Positions 23,806-36,198 of a stretch of DNA of 64,000 nucleotides are shown here, one piece after another. Numbering within the stretch: the stretch's first letter is position 1; the number at the start of each line of letters is the position of its first letter. Origin of the DNA: Nectonema munidae. Lineage: Eukaryota > Nematomorpha > Nectonematoida > Nectonematidae. The position numbers were made by a program, and so were the translations under genes. A model generated the notes under the pieces. The model was not told where the DNA came from, made no database searches, and saw only the letters and a list, made by a program, of their open reading frames with translations. The stretch spans positions 744,001 through 808,000 of the forward strand of contig JAUIRK010000879.1 in assembly GCA_030549495.1 (NCBI GenBank), in the 5' to 3' direction.

Positions 23806-26800
23806 CCTTAGAAGGACGGAGTAGGGCTTTTTTTGGCTAGTAAATATTTAAAATCTCTTTTTCTGATAGAAAAATATAGCTAGTCGATATGCAAACTTGG
23901 TGGTATTTTATTTTTTTTTAATGGGTTTTAAAGATAAAAAGAAATATAAAATTTTCACCACATGAAAAAATATTTATAGTAATTTATACGAAATTTAAAT
24001 TTAACGCCATCTAAAATTAATATGTTTTTATGAAAAACTTAAGTTGTAACCTTAAACAAGTTATAAAAATATAAATTTGAAGTGGATTTCAAATTTAGAA
24101 TTTTTTTCTGAGGATTATTTTTGAAACACATGACGTTCGAAAATCATGTTTCTATTATTTCCTTCGCTTTGGGTATTATAACAAGTCTTTCATTATTAGC
24201 TAATAACAAAACAAACAAGCGTACGAATATGTTGTTTTGTGAAAAAAACTATAAACTTTGTTTTCATAAATTTGTTTTCCATAGTGCAAAATATTATATA
24301 TAAAAAATTAAAAAGAAAAACTATAATATTTTTTTTATTTACAAAGAAAAAAGAAGTAACAAAACAAACAAACGTATGATTATGTAGTTTTGTGAAAAAA
24401 TTATATTGATCACTATTCAAAACTTTGTTTTTATAAATTTATTTTTCTACAGTGCAAAATATTTTATAAAAAGTAAAAAAGATTAAAAAAATTAGCTTTT
24501 TAGATCGATTTGTTGAACAGCGCATGGTTGCGTACTTGAATAAAAAAATGAAGAGAATGGACTCCTTATTGAATTTGTATCATGGGTATCAGATAATGGT
24601 ATTATCTGGGTAATAAAAGACACATCATACAACGCAGAAATAAATCAAAATATGATTTCAAACACAAAGAACTCTTACTTGATATTGATTTTTTATCGAG
24701 AATACGCATGCGGCTAGAGTGACCTCAATTGTTCCATTGACTACACGAACCATATATAATTGTCTATGCATTTGTTATCTTTTTTCCCACCACATTTGGT
24801 AAATAATTCCTTGGCATGAATGAATAGTGAAGAATCGCGTATAGATTACACAAAACTTTCTCTCTTGCATTATTTGTGTATGTGTAATAATTCTTCCATT
24901 TCTTGACAAGCTTCATTTGGATTTCCTAAGTTACTTCGCAAAATTTTATTATGAGCTCCTCAAGTTTTTATACAAGTAGTGATGAAGGAGAAACCTCTGG
25001 TTCTGACGTTTTTTCAAATAGTGAATATGAAATTCAAAATTCAGTTGATAGCGAAGGGCAAACAGATTCAAGCGATGAAGAAACGGCTCTTTGCGAAGAT
25101 GTGTCCCTTGTAGCACCAGATGGAACCCAATTTTTTTGGGAACCGAGAGAGATTTGTGGAAGAAGATCATCAACTAATATCATCTCAAGTAGACCAGGTC
25201 CAAAAGATACGGCAAAAAATTTGAAAGATCCTTTGAAAATTTTTAATCTTTTTTTAACTGAATCTCTTTTGAACCATATTTTTGTCTGCACAAAAGAAAG
25301 AATGGAAGAAAACTACAAGTAATTTTCTATTAGAAAACATTATTTAGTTAAATGTTTTTTTTGTAGAAGTCCTAATTGTTTGTTGGAGAACCTCAAAAGT
25401 TTATATGAAAGGTTTTCAATGGAACATTTGCTAGCATACTTAGCCTGTATTCTTTACATTGGGCAGTCTAAAGATCAGCAGATTGATGTCAAACATCTTT
25501 TTTCTGAAAAGTATGGAACCCCTTTTTTAAAAGCTGCAATCAGTAGAGACGTATTCATTCTTATTCGTACCTTTATAAGATTTGATTCAAGAATTACAAG
25601 AAATAGTTCAGATAAATTAGCTCCGATAATACTTACAAAATTTTTTCCTCGAAAACTTTCATAAATATTGGTCACCATCTAATTGCGTTACAATTGACGA
25701 ACAGCTCGTCAAGTATAGAGGCAGGTCACCTATAAAAGTATACGACCCATCCAAGCCAGGTCGATATGGTATGAAAATTTATCACTGTGTAGACTCGTCC
25801 AGTTTTTTTGTTTTTTTTGTAGCGAAATTTATGAAAGTGGTTTAGACGACAGCGATCATTTTAAACACAATAATATAGTAAAAAGATTGGTAAATATTTC
25901 TTGCTTACCGACCGGTATTGGTATTTATGCAGATAGGTTTTTTATGTCCCAGGATTTGTGTAATTGGGCTAAAAATCAAAACTATACAATCTGTGGTACG
26001 GTAAGAAGTAATAGAAGGTTCATGCCGCATGTAGTCCGTCCAGCGCATTTAAAAGGTCTGGGTTTGAATGATTGTGAGAGTAGATTTTTGTATTCAGAAA
26101 CCTCTTCGTTAACAGTTTATATACCGGAAAAACATTCTAAAAAAAACTTCAAACCAGTCTATGTTTTATCTAGTCAACATCTATCACAAATAGATACTCT
26201 TGGGCCCAGAAAAAAGCCTCAAACTATTCTAGATTATAATAGGTTTAAATCTGGAGTGGATGTTTTTAACAGAATGGCAAGAAATTACAGCTGTTATAGG
26301 TCTTCCAGACGTTGGCCAGTTGCAATTTTTACAAATTTTCTTGATATTGCAGTTAATAATAGCTGGGTAATTATGAGAGCTAATGATTCAGATGCATACC
26401 CGTCAGTTTCAAGAGGAGGAAGAAAATGCTTTATAAAACACCTTTCTCTACTTTTAGCTGAAAAATGCATGTTGATTAGAAGTCAAAGTTCATTTACTCG
26501 CTTATCTACCAGAAACTTATTATCTTTTTACGGGTTTTTTGATGTTGATAAGAACCCAACTACATCAGTTCAACGAGGATATTGCTCTTTTATTGATTGT
26601 AAGCCAAGAAAAAGGGGAACACGAAAATGCAGTGTATGTGGAAAATTCATTTGTAAAAGCCATACTTTATTTATGTGTAAAAAGTGCAGAAACACATAAT
26701 AATTGTAAATATTTACGAATTTTTTATTATAATACTCGTGTGTTGTATTTTTATAATAGTTGAATAAATGTTAGTTCATTTTTTTTATATATTTGAAAAA

Positions 26801-27175
26801 AACTAAATATTAATCTATGATTAATATGCCTTTTTTGCATATGAAGTAGCGTTTGTTGAAATTATTTAACAAATAATATAATAGATGAATTTAAAATTTT
26901 TTCATAGATATGTATATCTAATAAGTGTAAACGTTATGGAAGTTCGAATGCAATTTTTATTTTTATTATAGATGGCGTTAATTCTAAAATAAGTTTTTTG
27001 ATTTTTTTCGTATAAAAAACATGGAAACATATCAAACTGAACAAAAACATTCTTAAAAGGACTTTGATATGCTAAAGCTTTATTAAAAAAAAGAAATATA
27101 CTTTTTTTAAAAATTGGAGTAAAACTCCCATTAACCGTCCTTAGTGTTGCTCTAAAAAGTTCCGTCCTGCTAAGG
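23806..27175 (+). mobile_element. piggyBac transposon, full length (3370 bp)
   Basis: Inverted ends CCTTAGAAGGACGGA and (reverse complement) CCTTAGCAGGACGGA are flanked by TTAA at 23802-23805 and 27176-27179, the diagnostic piggyBac target. Subterminal inverted motifs TTAACGCCATCTA occur near 24001 and, inverted, near 26970. It is inserted in the 3' LTR of the BEL/Pao fossil, so it is younger than that element. Confidence 0.93.
24951..26699 (+). pseudogene. piggyBac transposase
   Basis: It begins with a Ser/Asp/Glu-rich N-terminus (MSSSSFYTSSDEGETSG). A 48-bp intron fits 25319-25366 (GTAATT to TTTGTAG), joining ENYK to SPNCLLEN. The catalytic regions are present in order: TIDEQLVKYRGRSPIKVYDP near 25695 (first Asp), GIYADRFFMSQDL near 25920 (second Asp) and RFKSGVDVFNRMARNYSCYR near 26245 (third Asp). 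The C-terminus is the usual Cys-rich zinc domain (CSFIDCKPRKRGTRKCSVCG, then CKSHTLFMCKKC). Frame changes near 25650 and 25830 make this copy non-coding as it stands, unless one is a short intron. The last 270 residues (25887-26699) are open. Confidence 0.9.
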
Positions 27176-27557
27176 TTAATTGTCTTAATTATATTTTATG
27201 TAAGTAAGTGTTAAATCGATGTTATTTATATCATGCTAATTTATACCATCACAATGCTGTACTTTTTTCCTATCTAAGCCACACACTTCTTTTTAAACTA
27301 AGACCTTGCAACTTTACATCGTATCCATACCACACATCTGTATACACCACACACATATATATTATATATACATCTAAAAGAGACGATTTACAACCTGACA
27401 GTTTCAAGCAATATACATGGGAAAAACTCTGTGGATGCAATGTTTCTAAAGTAAGGCTAGACAAAGAGGCAGAAGAGCCCTGGAAACGTCATCCAAGATT
27501 CCTGCATTTACTTTTTTTGTTTAATAAATTCTTATCTACGCTACAATTCGCGTAACA

Positions 27558-28200
27558 ATAAATTTAAATGCAGTATTAAGAATGCCGTAAATGTAAAATA
27601 TATTGCGATTAAAAAACTAACCAATTGGGAACTTTAAAATTTGGTTTTGTGGAATATTTAACTATGGATAAGTTTACCAACGAAGGGTTTACTATTTCTT
27701 TCAATTCTTTAACTGGTTTTTCTCGAAAACCACCAATTCAAAATAAAACAAGTGGAATGCAATTAATTGTAAGCCTTTTTATTTTTTAACTATCAATGCC
27801 TTCTCTATGGTAATTCTTTCTAAATATTTAATATTCAAAATTTAACCATTTTATTTGTTGGAAAATTAAATGTAGGAAGTGATTGAATATATCAAAATAT
27901 GAATTTTTATGCTAAGATCAGTTTTTTACTACGATTCTTGAGAGAAATCCTTTTCTATATAAGCTAAATATTTGAATCGTGTAATTGATTTGTTCATCTT
28001 AATAATATAATATCTATAAAATATATTTGCGTCTTTTTCACCCAAATACACACAAAATGCACTCAAATAACTTAAATTATAATTCTATTAATATAATTTA
28101 TTAAAAAATTTTTCAAATAAAGAGGAAGAAATTTATTGATAAGACGCGTCGCTACCAAATTAATCACGACTAAAATTTAAACACATGAGTAATCAGACAG
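27558..28200. other. No recognised gene
   Basis: AT-rich sequence between the BEL/Pao fossil and the 3' end of the chitin-binding protein gene. Nothing was recognised. Confidence 0.4.
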
Positions 28201-28202
28201 CT

Positions 28203-28208
28203 TTTATT
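28203..28208 (-). terminator. Poly(A) signal of the chitin-binding protein gene
   Basis: AATAAA on the minus strand, about 47 bp after the stop codon at 28255-28257. Confidence 0.65.
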
Positions 28209-28254
28209 GAAAATAAGTACAATGATGATAATCACTACTTAAAATATCTTGAGT

Positions 28255-31200
28255 CTAACAACCACATTCATGTTCACATTGGTTTGTAGCAGGATCAAAT
28301 TGTGTTCCTTCGCCACACCTTCTCATAAACGCATATCCATGTATGCATTGGTAATAAAATCTATCAAAATATAAAAAAGAATTATCGAATGAATAAGAAC
28401 ATTTTTAAAAAACAAATTATTATCGTAGAAAAATTTATGTAATAAGCTGTGGCCAATGATCAATCAAAAGATAAATAATTCTTATTGTTAATTAAAATGT
28501 AGAATGGATTCTAGTAAAAAAAGTAAGATTAAAAAAGATCCCTATAAATAGCGCTCATATATTTTGCACTTGTGTGACAATTTGAAATGTTTTGGAAGAA
28601 AGAAAACTGGAGAACCATTTATAAAGACAGCCTCTAATGCCTAATCGGTGTGATTTATAGAATGGTAAGTGATGAGATGATCTATGTTGTCGGACGCCTT
28701 TTTGAAATCTAAAAAGAAAGCCACAATGAATTTATTAGAGATGAAAGAAGATAGGTGGATGAGAGCATCTTGTATTGATTTTCCATGTATGAAGCCGAAT
28801 TGGAAAGGATGCGATAATTTTATCTATAGAAGGTAATTGTAAAGTTTATTATGGACATTTTTTCTAAAATTTTGAGAGGTTTGAAAGAAGAGCAATGTGT
28901 CTAAAAATTTTTGAACGTCTATTGTTTTTAGTACTGTTTGCACATTTCAATTTCTCAGGAAAATAGCTGATTGAATAGATTTCTTAAAAATGAACATTAA
29001 TACATCACTGATCAATGGCAAGGATATAAATTTTAGATTGTCCCTTTTTTTGTTGGAAATTCCATTGACAGCAATGATCATGAATTTTTGCATTGTGATT
29101 CAGTCTATGCAGTCATAAAAAATTGTTTAACTTTTTGATGGACAGTGGAGCCATTATTAATTTTTGGTGATCATAACTATTGCCAAGCATTTTGGAAATT
29201 GGTTTTTAAAGAAAAGTAAGCTTACTGACAATCACCAGGAAAACACATTAGTTTATCTGTTTTTTCATCAACGTCAGCACACTCTTCATCTAAATACAAT
29301 ATAAACGCCTTAATTAAAATAATGCAGGATACGTTATTTACTACCAAACAAAAAATTCACCACAGAAAAGTAAAAAAGTTGAATTAAGAATATATTCCTT
29401 TACTTCTCAAATATTAGTTATAAAAAGTAAAAGTTTTTACTGTTAATTGATAGGTATTCAAATGGAGTAAAATTAAAAGACCAAAAATGAAATTCTTTTA
29501 GCATTCAACCTTCAACATATGCACGCTATTGATACAAATTTGGTTGATCATTCCAAAATTGTTTTAAAGATATGGTGGTTTCTTAGAGAATTTCACAATC
29601 CATCATTATTTCACTCATTTGAAAAACTTGCCACTTCTAAACCCTCAAAATGATAAAAATTCTCATCATCGAGCTTAAAGTATATTTTCACTTTCTTCCT
29701 ATATTTTTAGTTCTAATTCAATGTCAAGTAGTTCAATGAAATCAATCATTAATTTTCTTGTTGACCATTTTGATTGGATGGTTCGATTAACCAATTTCTT
29801 CTATCTCAAAATTATTACCGCTTATAATATTACATATCACCACTAACTATAGCCTGTTTTTTATCAGTGCTCTGGTAAAACCATCGGTGAGATAAAAAAA
29901 ACGCGCGAAAACACTTGACATTCTATTATACACGTAAATGTACACTTTTGGTTTGATTATTTCATCAACTTAGATATTTTGTATTTGATTTAAATTTTGA
30001 ATAGTGATAGTAAAATTTACTAAATTTTTTGAAAAGGCTGAATTTATACCATATAAAATGCTGACAAAGCTTCAAAATGATATTTTGTATCGAAATATTG
30101 ATATCCTGAAAATCAAGAAAGGAAAAACCTAAAATAGGATATCCAATTTGATGCTATATTTGTCTCGAAATAGCACAGAAAATCTTGAAAAAGTATCTAT
30201 TTGAAGTAGAATGTTCAAAATGATGATATGTTTGTTTCCAAATATTGACCACAATCTCAGAAGTATCAATAAGATTCAAAGTTTTCAAAAAATTGTTTCA
30301 CTTATTAAGTGTATTAGTAGAAAGTATTTTTACATTTACTTTTTGAAAAAGATTTAAATTTCAAAATGGAATAAAACAAAAAAATTGAACGCTAAATTGA
30401 CAAATCTTTGTATTCAAATAGATAAAATAATTTTATTATTTTGCAATTTTTTATAAAAAAAATTACTTTTCTATATATTCTTTAAAAAAAATCGAGCGTT
30501 AATCCAGTACACGTATATATAAATGATAATAAAGTACTTTTTTCTCATTTTTATGCAAAACTAATTTTAATCACTGGTAAATAAAAAAAAGCTTTTGCGA
30601 GTGGGCATTTTTATAGAAGAACTGTATGGATAAAAATCCCCGTATGTATGAACCTTTTATCGATAAAGATTTCAAAGAAAACCTTCATGAATAATTTTCG
30701 CGTTAAAATATATCTCTTTTTGACAAAATGCCTTTTAACATCGTTCTTGGAGTTGTGATTTCATGGAACAAATTCGTGGATAAATATTCCTGCACAATTT
30801 TTACCATTATCGATAAAAGCCTATCAAGGTGCTAAAATGGCTGAATGACCAAAATCACATCAATGATCTACGCCCTCTAAATGATCAATTCAAAGTCAAT
30901 TATCCATAGCCTTGTTAATAAAGGAAGTTTCAGGCTGGTAAGGATTATTCCGAAAAACCGCCCCTACTAAACACCTTACATGATACCGTGTTTTAAACGA
31001 ATGGAGAATCTTTTCATTAAAACATCAAAAACCTATATATTATTTGTCTAATCTGGGTAGGCTAATCACATATTATAGCCTAGTTTTTATTAGCATGATA
31101 TAATCAAAGTTTTCCAAGTTTATTCTCTTTAGTATATAACATAATGAAATTACCCTTTGACTGAACAGGTGGTTCTGGCTGTTCTGGCTCAGGAGCTACT

Positions 31201-33475
31201 GGTTCTTCTGGCTCAGGAGCTTCTTGATGCTCTATAAGTAAAAATAATAACGGGAATTTAATATTTTTAATATACAAAATAAAAACTCAAAAGAGCATAT
31301 CTTTTTTTACACACAGCTAATTTCATTATAGAGAGAGAAATTAAGAGTACCGTGGAGTGTTTTCATCGAAAATGCACAATTGCAGCGCTTGTATCGAACT
31401 ATGAAGCAGGCTTGATGCGGAATCGAACCCAAGACCTTGATTCTTAAATTTGCGGCTTTAAGTAGCCTTTGTGTATGTCCGAACACAACTTTTGTACTTC
31501 TATTGATTTTTTTCTGTTTTAATTCTTTCACATGTTTTTTCTTTATTATAAATATTTGTTTCTTTTTGACTAACTGTTTACAAGTGTTGTGTATATGAAT
31601 AAATTCTTCTTCTTCTTCTTCTTGAGTTATCGAAACCCAGCATCTAACCAACCCTACTCATGCCCCGAATATAATCAAAACATCAACTATATGACACTAT
31701 TTACTAAAAATTTTATTTATTGTATTTTATCAATTAATTTAAAAATATTGTGCTATTTTTTTTAGGTTGAATAATTTATTTAAATATTTTATATTTTATT
31801 ACTAGATTTGTTTGTGCCGGTTTTTTACCGTGGTTTTCTTCCTCTGAAGAATTCAAAGGTTTTTACGGTTAGGTAGTGCTCTAGCGACGCGATTCTACGT
31901 GGTTAGTAATCAAGCTATCACTAGACAATAAGTTTGTTTCCCAAATTGGGAGCGTTCGCGTTAGGATTGTATCTTTCACTCAGTTGTATTTATATATTGT
32001 CACATAAATTCTTGTAAAATAATATATATAACAAGGTATAGCTATTCTTTTGTAACAAGGGCCGATAGGTGTTTAGTGGGATGGAAAGTCCAGTTAGACT
32101 TGGACTCAGCATTCCGGGCGGGCCACGATATCCGAAAGGATGGGTGCGAACGTCACAAAACAACTTAATAAATAATAGATTTGTTTTAATTCTATATTTT
32201 AATAAATTTTTTATAATAAATATATAAAATTTTTATTATAAATATATTTCAATAATTGAGAATAAAATATTTGACATAGATGATTCACTAAGATTTTTTC
32301 ATTTTGCTGAGCTGTTGGGCAGCTGTTAAACACCATTTATTATTATGGGCAAACAGTGGCTTGAGTCTATTCGTAGAATTTTAGCGAGATACGCACATAT
32401 GGGTATTACAGAATATACCCAAACGCATTTTTTAGCTGTGTTATTCTTAAGTTTTGACCTTCTTCAAAAAGGGGAAGTCAGCGATTTGATTTAGACAGTG
32501 ATAAAAAAATCCCGATTTAAAAACTTTTGTAAAAATAATTTTCTCTCTAATTTATAAAAATATATTTCAAAATCAAATACTGTCTAAAATAAGTATGGTG
32601 GAGAAGATTCAAACTGAACACCGAACAATGACAAATAAGTGTAGACTCCGTGATCTACTCGCAACACAAAGTGATACATTTTCTTAACAGCTGACTTGTA
32701 AGAAAGAAATCGTTGAAAAAAACTGAAATCAAATACTTAATTTTTTTATATAAAAAATGATAAGATAAATTATATCCTGTCTATAAACACTCTAGTTTTT
32801 TATGCTTCTATTTTTGTAAGTTTTTTTGGAAAGAAACCCCATTAGAAGAAGATTTATTAAAAAACTAATAAAAATATAATACACATTCATAATTAGATGA
32901 ATTGTAAAAGACAAGATTATGGAATCTTGAGGATCAAACCCCTCGCCCTCAACTGTTAAGCTAAGGAGTACACCCTAATAACCATTGAGGCTCATACTTA
33001 TCTTTTTTTTTTTTATAATATATTTTAAAATTCACTTCAATGCTGCGATTGAACTTCACGCTTTTTCTAAACTTTTTTTAAAAAATTAATTTTTTTTAAG
33101 ATAAGTAAATATTAATATGATGGTTTTATGAAATCCTTAATTGAAATAACCATGAAAGATTATATTTTTTTCTTTATATAACAAAAGTATGCTTTCAAAC
33201 AAATTCATTTTTAATTGACACAAATTTTTGACTCCCCGATACTTTATCGAGTCAAAACACTTAATGTAGTGAAAGTTGCTAAAATTCATTAAAATAATTT
33301 AAGTGAGAGAGAGAGAGAGAGTGCTTCGTTATATCGAAATTAATGAGAAAATTACTTGATATTTGTAAAAAAGCTAAAATGAAAAATGATATATATAACA
33401 TTTTAAAACGTTGATCCCCCTTTTACCTATGGCTAAAACGAGCAGCAAATAAAAGAGTCTTTTTTGAAAATTCAT
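28255..33475 (-). CDS. Secreted single-domain chitin-binding (peritrophin-A / ChtBD2) protein, 98 aa, four exons
   Basis: Exons on the minus strand: 33475-33427, 31231-31154, 29289-29226, 28360-28255. All introns are GT-AG (donors GTAAAA, GTAATT, GTAAGC) and the phases agree, giving 297 nt including the stop. Exon 1 encodes a signal peptide (MNFQKRLFYLLLVLAI). Exon 2 encodes a Pro/Glu-rich linker with repeated APEPE units. Exons 3-4 encode a ChtBD2 (CBM14) domain: CFPGDCQFYYQC, then FMRRCGEGTQFDPATNQC, with the usual FYYQC and GTQFDP signatures and a terminal CEHECGC. It should be exported and bind chitin in cuticle or peritrophic matrix; the Glu/Pro tether is unusual in such a short protein. 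A TATA box and poly(A) signal frame it. Intron 3 holds a LINE fragment; intron 1 holds SINEs and a GC-rich structured patch. I see no disabling change. Confidence 0.82.
28610..29110 (-). mobile_element. LINE reverse transcriptase fragment in intron 3
   Basis: On the minus strand, broken frames read HPFQFGFIHGKSIQDALIHL then KFIVAFFLDFKKASDNIDHL. These are the classic non-LTR reverse transcriptase motifs (QFGF-G-ST and the FLDFKKAFD catalytic block, here KASD). Preceding remnants fit the fingers region. It lies inside intron 3 of the chitin-binding gene in the same orientation as the gene. The clade is uncertain (CR1/Jockey-like). Confidence 0.75.
31345..31665 (-). mobile_element. tRNA-derived SINE copy (family A), disrupted
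   Basis: On the minus strand a B-box-like TGGGTTCGATTCCGC is followed by TTCATAGTTCGATACAAGCG and a body ending near GAAAACACTCCACGGTAC. A related body and B box occur at 55905-56045. A second head-like block (GTAGGGTTGGTTAGATGC) and an (AAG)n run lie at 31605-31665, so this copy is composite or interrupted. Confidence 0.5.
31810..32160 (+). other. GC-richer segment in intron 1 with hairpin-forming core
   Basis: It differs in composition from the AT-rich surroundings. The core 32069-32150 contains GTCCAG-TTAGA-CTTGGAC (a near-perfect hairpin) and ATCC-GAAA-GGAT (a GNRA-type tetraloop hairpin) separated by GGGCGGGCC. It may be a structured RNA, a SINE head or a ribozyme-bearing retroelement remnant. 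I could not match it to a family. Confidence 0.35.
32918..33000 (-). mobile_element. tRNA-like SINE/pseudo-tRNA (family B), copy 1
   Basis: On the minus strand: GCCTCAATGGTTATTAGGG, then TTAGCTTAACAGTTGAGGG and the B box GGGGTTTGATCCTC. It matches the copy at 46200-46282 across the CTTAACAGTTGA block and B box. The fold departs from a working tRNA. Confidence 0.55.
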
Positions 33476-33531
33476 TTCGACAGTGTTCTGTTGACTAAAG
33501 GATAAATTAAAAATACCAATTCGACCATTCA

Positions 33532-33540
33532 CTATTTATA
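33532..33540 (-). promoter_or_regulatory. TATA box of the chitin-binding protein gene
   Basis: TATAAATAG on the minus strand, about 57 bp upstream of the ATG at 33475. That leaves room for a start site near 33505 and a short leader. Confidence 0.65.
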
Positions 33541-35089
33541 TTGTTTCATCTGTGCTCTCATTGTTTACTCTAAACACCCTCATTCTGTGAATTGCTCAAC
33601 AAACAAAATGTCAAAATTGTAAATATTGCAAATATCATTTGTTCTACTTTGCAATATTAAATGGATGAATTTTATGCGTATTGCTAGGCAAAATGAGCGT
33701 GTGAAGTGTCAACATTGCCTTAACGAAATACAATCAATTCTCTTAAACAAATAAACAACACCATGATCTAGTTGTGTAATCCTTGATGATAATAATTAAA
33801 ATTGCTTACACTGGAATAATGCCAAAATGATATTCCAAATATACATTTCAATCATGAAGAATATCCCTTATCTCGCTAAGGGTTGTTATTGGCCGAAATT
33901 AACCAGTGAATAAGGGGAACTGATTCACCGTAGCAATACTTTTAGCAAATCATAACAAATGCACATATTTTTAAATCTCATATGCCTTACTGTTGAGCAA
34001 CTTCTTTGTCATCTCCAATCTATGTATTGTGCGTGTCTTGATACAAATGATTAGGGGAGACAATGTTCAACTTTCTGTTCAAATTTTGGTAGATGTAAGA
34101 TTTGATTTACCTGATTCGAGGAGACAATGTTACAAAAGTTTCTACAAATATTTTTGCAATTCGCAAGATTTTAAATAACACATTTCTCAATTAATCAAAG
34201 AACCGGAAAATATTCTTTAACATGGCAAAAAATATAGGAAGACAATTTTTTAAAAATTATTTTGTTGTTGAAAGGGGATAGAGGCCATTTCTAATGATCT
34301 CTGTGTTATAGTGGTACTATAACAAATTATTACAGTAACCCTATTAGTGCTGAGGGCGTAAAAATTTCAAATTTCATAACTTTTCCTAAAATCAACCTGA
34401 AAGCTATGAAAAAAAAACGTACGATCAAAAGAAATAATTAAAAAAAGAAACATGCATCCTGACTAAATGGCAGATCTACCACGTTCTAATGAACTAAGAA
34501 GTGGTGTAATGATCTAATATTGGGTGCTTCAAAAAAGATTTTGGCCGTAAAAAATAAGTTCCTTTTTTACAAATGAAAAAAATTTAAATCTATAACTTAT
34601 CAATTATCATCTATGATTACAATTAACATTTAGCTAAGATGGGTAGGAAATCTGAAAATTTACAATAAGTCCGAGTTATCAAAAATCGCACAGATGCCAT
34701 TATGTGAGGATTTAGTCACTATTAAGATATTTTTTAATTTAAATTGAATTTGTCCATCTTTTTCTTTTTGCGTGAAAGAGAGAGTCTTTTAGATGAAGAA
34801 CGTGGACAACTTTTTGTAATTGAACAATGAACATCACGAATGATTCATCAGAAAAAAAATCTTTGAACTGAGATTGGTTGACAAATATTCAGGCACGATA
34901 ATAAAATACACGATACTGATAAAAAAACAGTTCTAGATCTAAGTCCTAAGATCATCAAAAAGATATCTTAAAACAGAAAGCTTTGAGAGAGGAAAAATTT
35001 GTTCAAAATAAATCTATTAGAACGAAGGCGTAAGAAAACGAACTCAAATTACGACAAGTGTTCCTTCAGTAATCCTGTTTTGTTCTAAG
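33541..35089. other. Intergenic; holds one dispersed-repeat copy (34045-34205)
   Basis: No gene is seen. Bases 34050-34205 match the GGGAGACAATGTTCAACTTT repeat found at 53590, 54190 and 54835. A GA microsatellite lies at about 33305-33320, inside the chitin-binding gene's intron 1 rather than here. Confidence 0.45.
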
Positions 35090-36190
35090 CCCTGGTTTAC
35101 TTTTGAACTGAAACAGCTTAAAACTAAAAAAGATAAATTATTTAGAAAATATGTTCTTACAAAAAATAAATCAATTTGGGGCACATATAAACAAGCAAGA
35201 AATATTTATAATATAAAAATACGGGACTTTAAATGTAAATATTTAATTTACGGCTGACGCAAAAGAAGAAAAATTACGCCAAGCCTTGAAGACCTAGTCT
35301 TAAAATAGCAAATAAACTCATCTGAATCCCCAAAATTTAAAATCTAACTAATTTGGAGAATTGAGCTCATGCACTTTTGAATTAAATTCAAAAAATTGTA
35401 AAGAAAGTTGAATCGCTGTATTAATCATCATTTGAAAGGGGAATGGTAGGAAAAACAAATTGTAAGAAATATATAATCATTTTTAGCACTTGAATCATCA
35501 AAGAAGAAGAAGAATTCAAAACATTAACAGGATCATTAATAAAAAGAAAATAGATATTTTTGTATAGATCAAGATTTGTAAAATTATAGATAAAAATTTC
35601 ATTGATGAGGTTAGCTTCCAAAGGTTTATATAAACCGCTTTAGAAATGTCTAACAGAATTAATAAAAAAAATATATAAAAAAAAATCAAAAAAAACCTCA
35701 ATAAAAATGAATCACAAAAATTTACAGGAAAAACAGTCTTTCTTAGAGCAGACAATTCTCTCTGGATAGGCAGAATTTACTTTCTCTTTGAAGAGTTTTT
35801 TGATTTTTTTAAATGATGAACAGCTTTCTCCAATTGTATACTTCATAAAATAAAGGCACTTTATACATCACCGATTGATTGGAGAGTTGGAGTCGTTAAG
35901 AAGGTTTTGACTAAGATTGAAGTTGTTCGAAAAGAATAATCTAACCTTTCATTATACTTAATTATGCCTTGAAAAGATTATGCGAGGTTTGATCTAGACA
36001 GTGAAGCAAAAAGACTCCAAGTTTCAAATTATAGAGGTGTTTTATTTTAAGCAATCCCGGTTCTCTGAAGATATATGGCTTGAGTGTGAAAATTTATTTA
36101 AATTAACAACAATTTTGAGTGCTTTACGATTCAATGCTTCCAGATGCTTCATATTTGAGTGTGCAAAGTTTATGAGACTGTGAGGTAAAA
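35090..36190 (+). mobile_element. LINE fragment, endonuclease-RT linker and RT start, decayed
   Basis: Plus-strand frames read PWFTFELKQLKTKKDKLFRK at about 35093-35150 and GTYKQARNIYNIKI near 35185, typical of the segment between endonuclease and reverse transcriptase in Jockey/CR1-type LINEs. Near 36020-36090 degraded NYRGVLF and SRFSEDIW resemble the YRPIS and SKIFE motifs. The interior is very decayed. Confidence 0.5.
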
Positions 36191-36198
36191 AGAGGGTT

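Larger units (their letters stand above)
18346..27557 (+). mobile_element. BEL/Pao LTR retrotransposon fossil, with a nested piggyBac
   Basis: A stretch of about 55 bp ending TTCGCGTAACA occurs at both 18346-18401 and 27500-27557, marking matching LTR ends. The 3' LTR starts TGTAACATAATATATG at 23774, right after a purine-rich tract, and is interrupted by the piggyBac at 23806-27175. Gag-like, nucleocapsid, protease, reverse transcriptase, RNase H and integrase regions follow in BEL/Pao order on the plus strand. It is broken in several places but most of its length is readable. The few differences between the shared LTR stretches suggest moderate rather than great age. Confidence 0.88.
23774..27557 (+). 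repeat. 3' LTR of the BEL/Pao fossil, split by piggyBac
   Basis: The LTR runs from TGTAACATAATATATG to GCGTAACA. Without the insert it is about 410 bp. It is preceded by a GGGGGAG tract that fits a polypurine tract. The counterpart at the left end of the element is recognisable only for its final stretch. Confidence 0.75.

Noticed and set aside
32069-32150. Hammerhead or HDV-like ribozyme
   Set aside because: The CTGATGA and GAAAC hammerhead core is not intact on either strand, and no partner for an HDV-type P1 stem was found.
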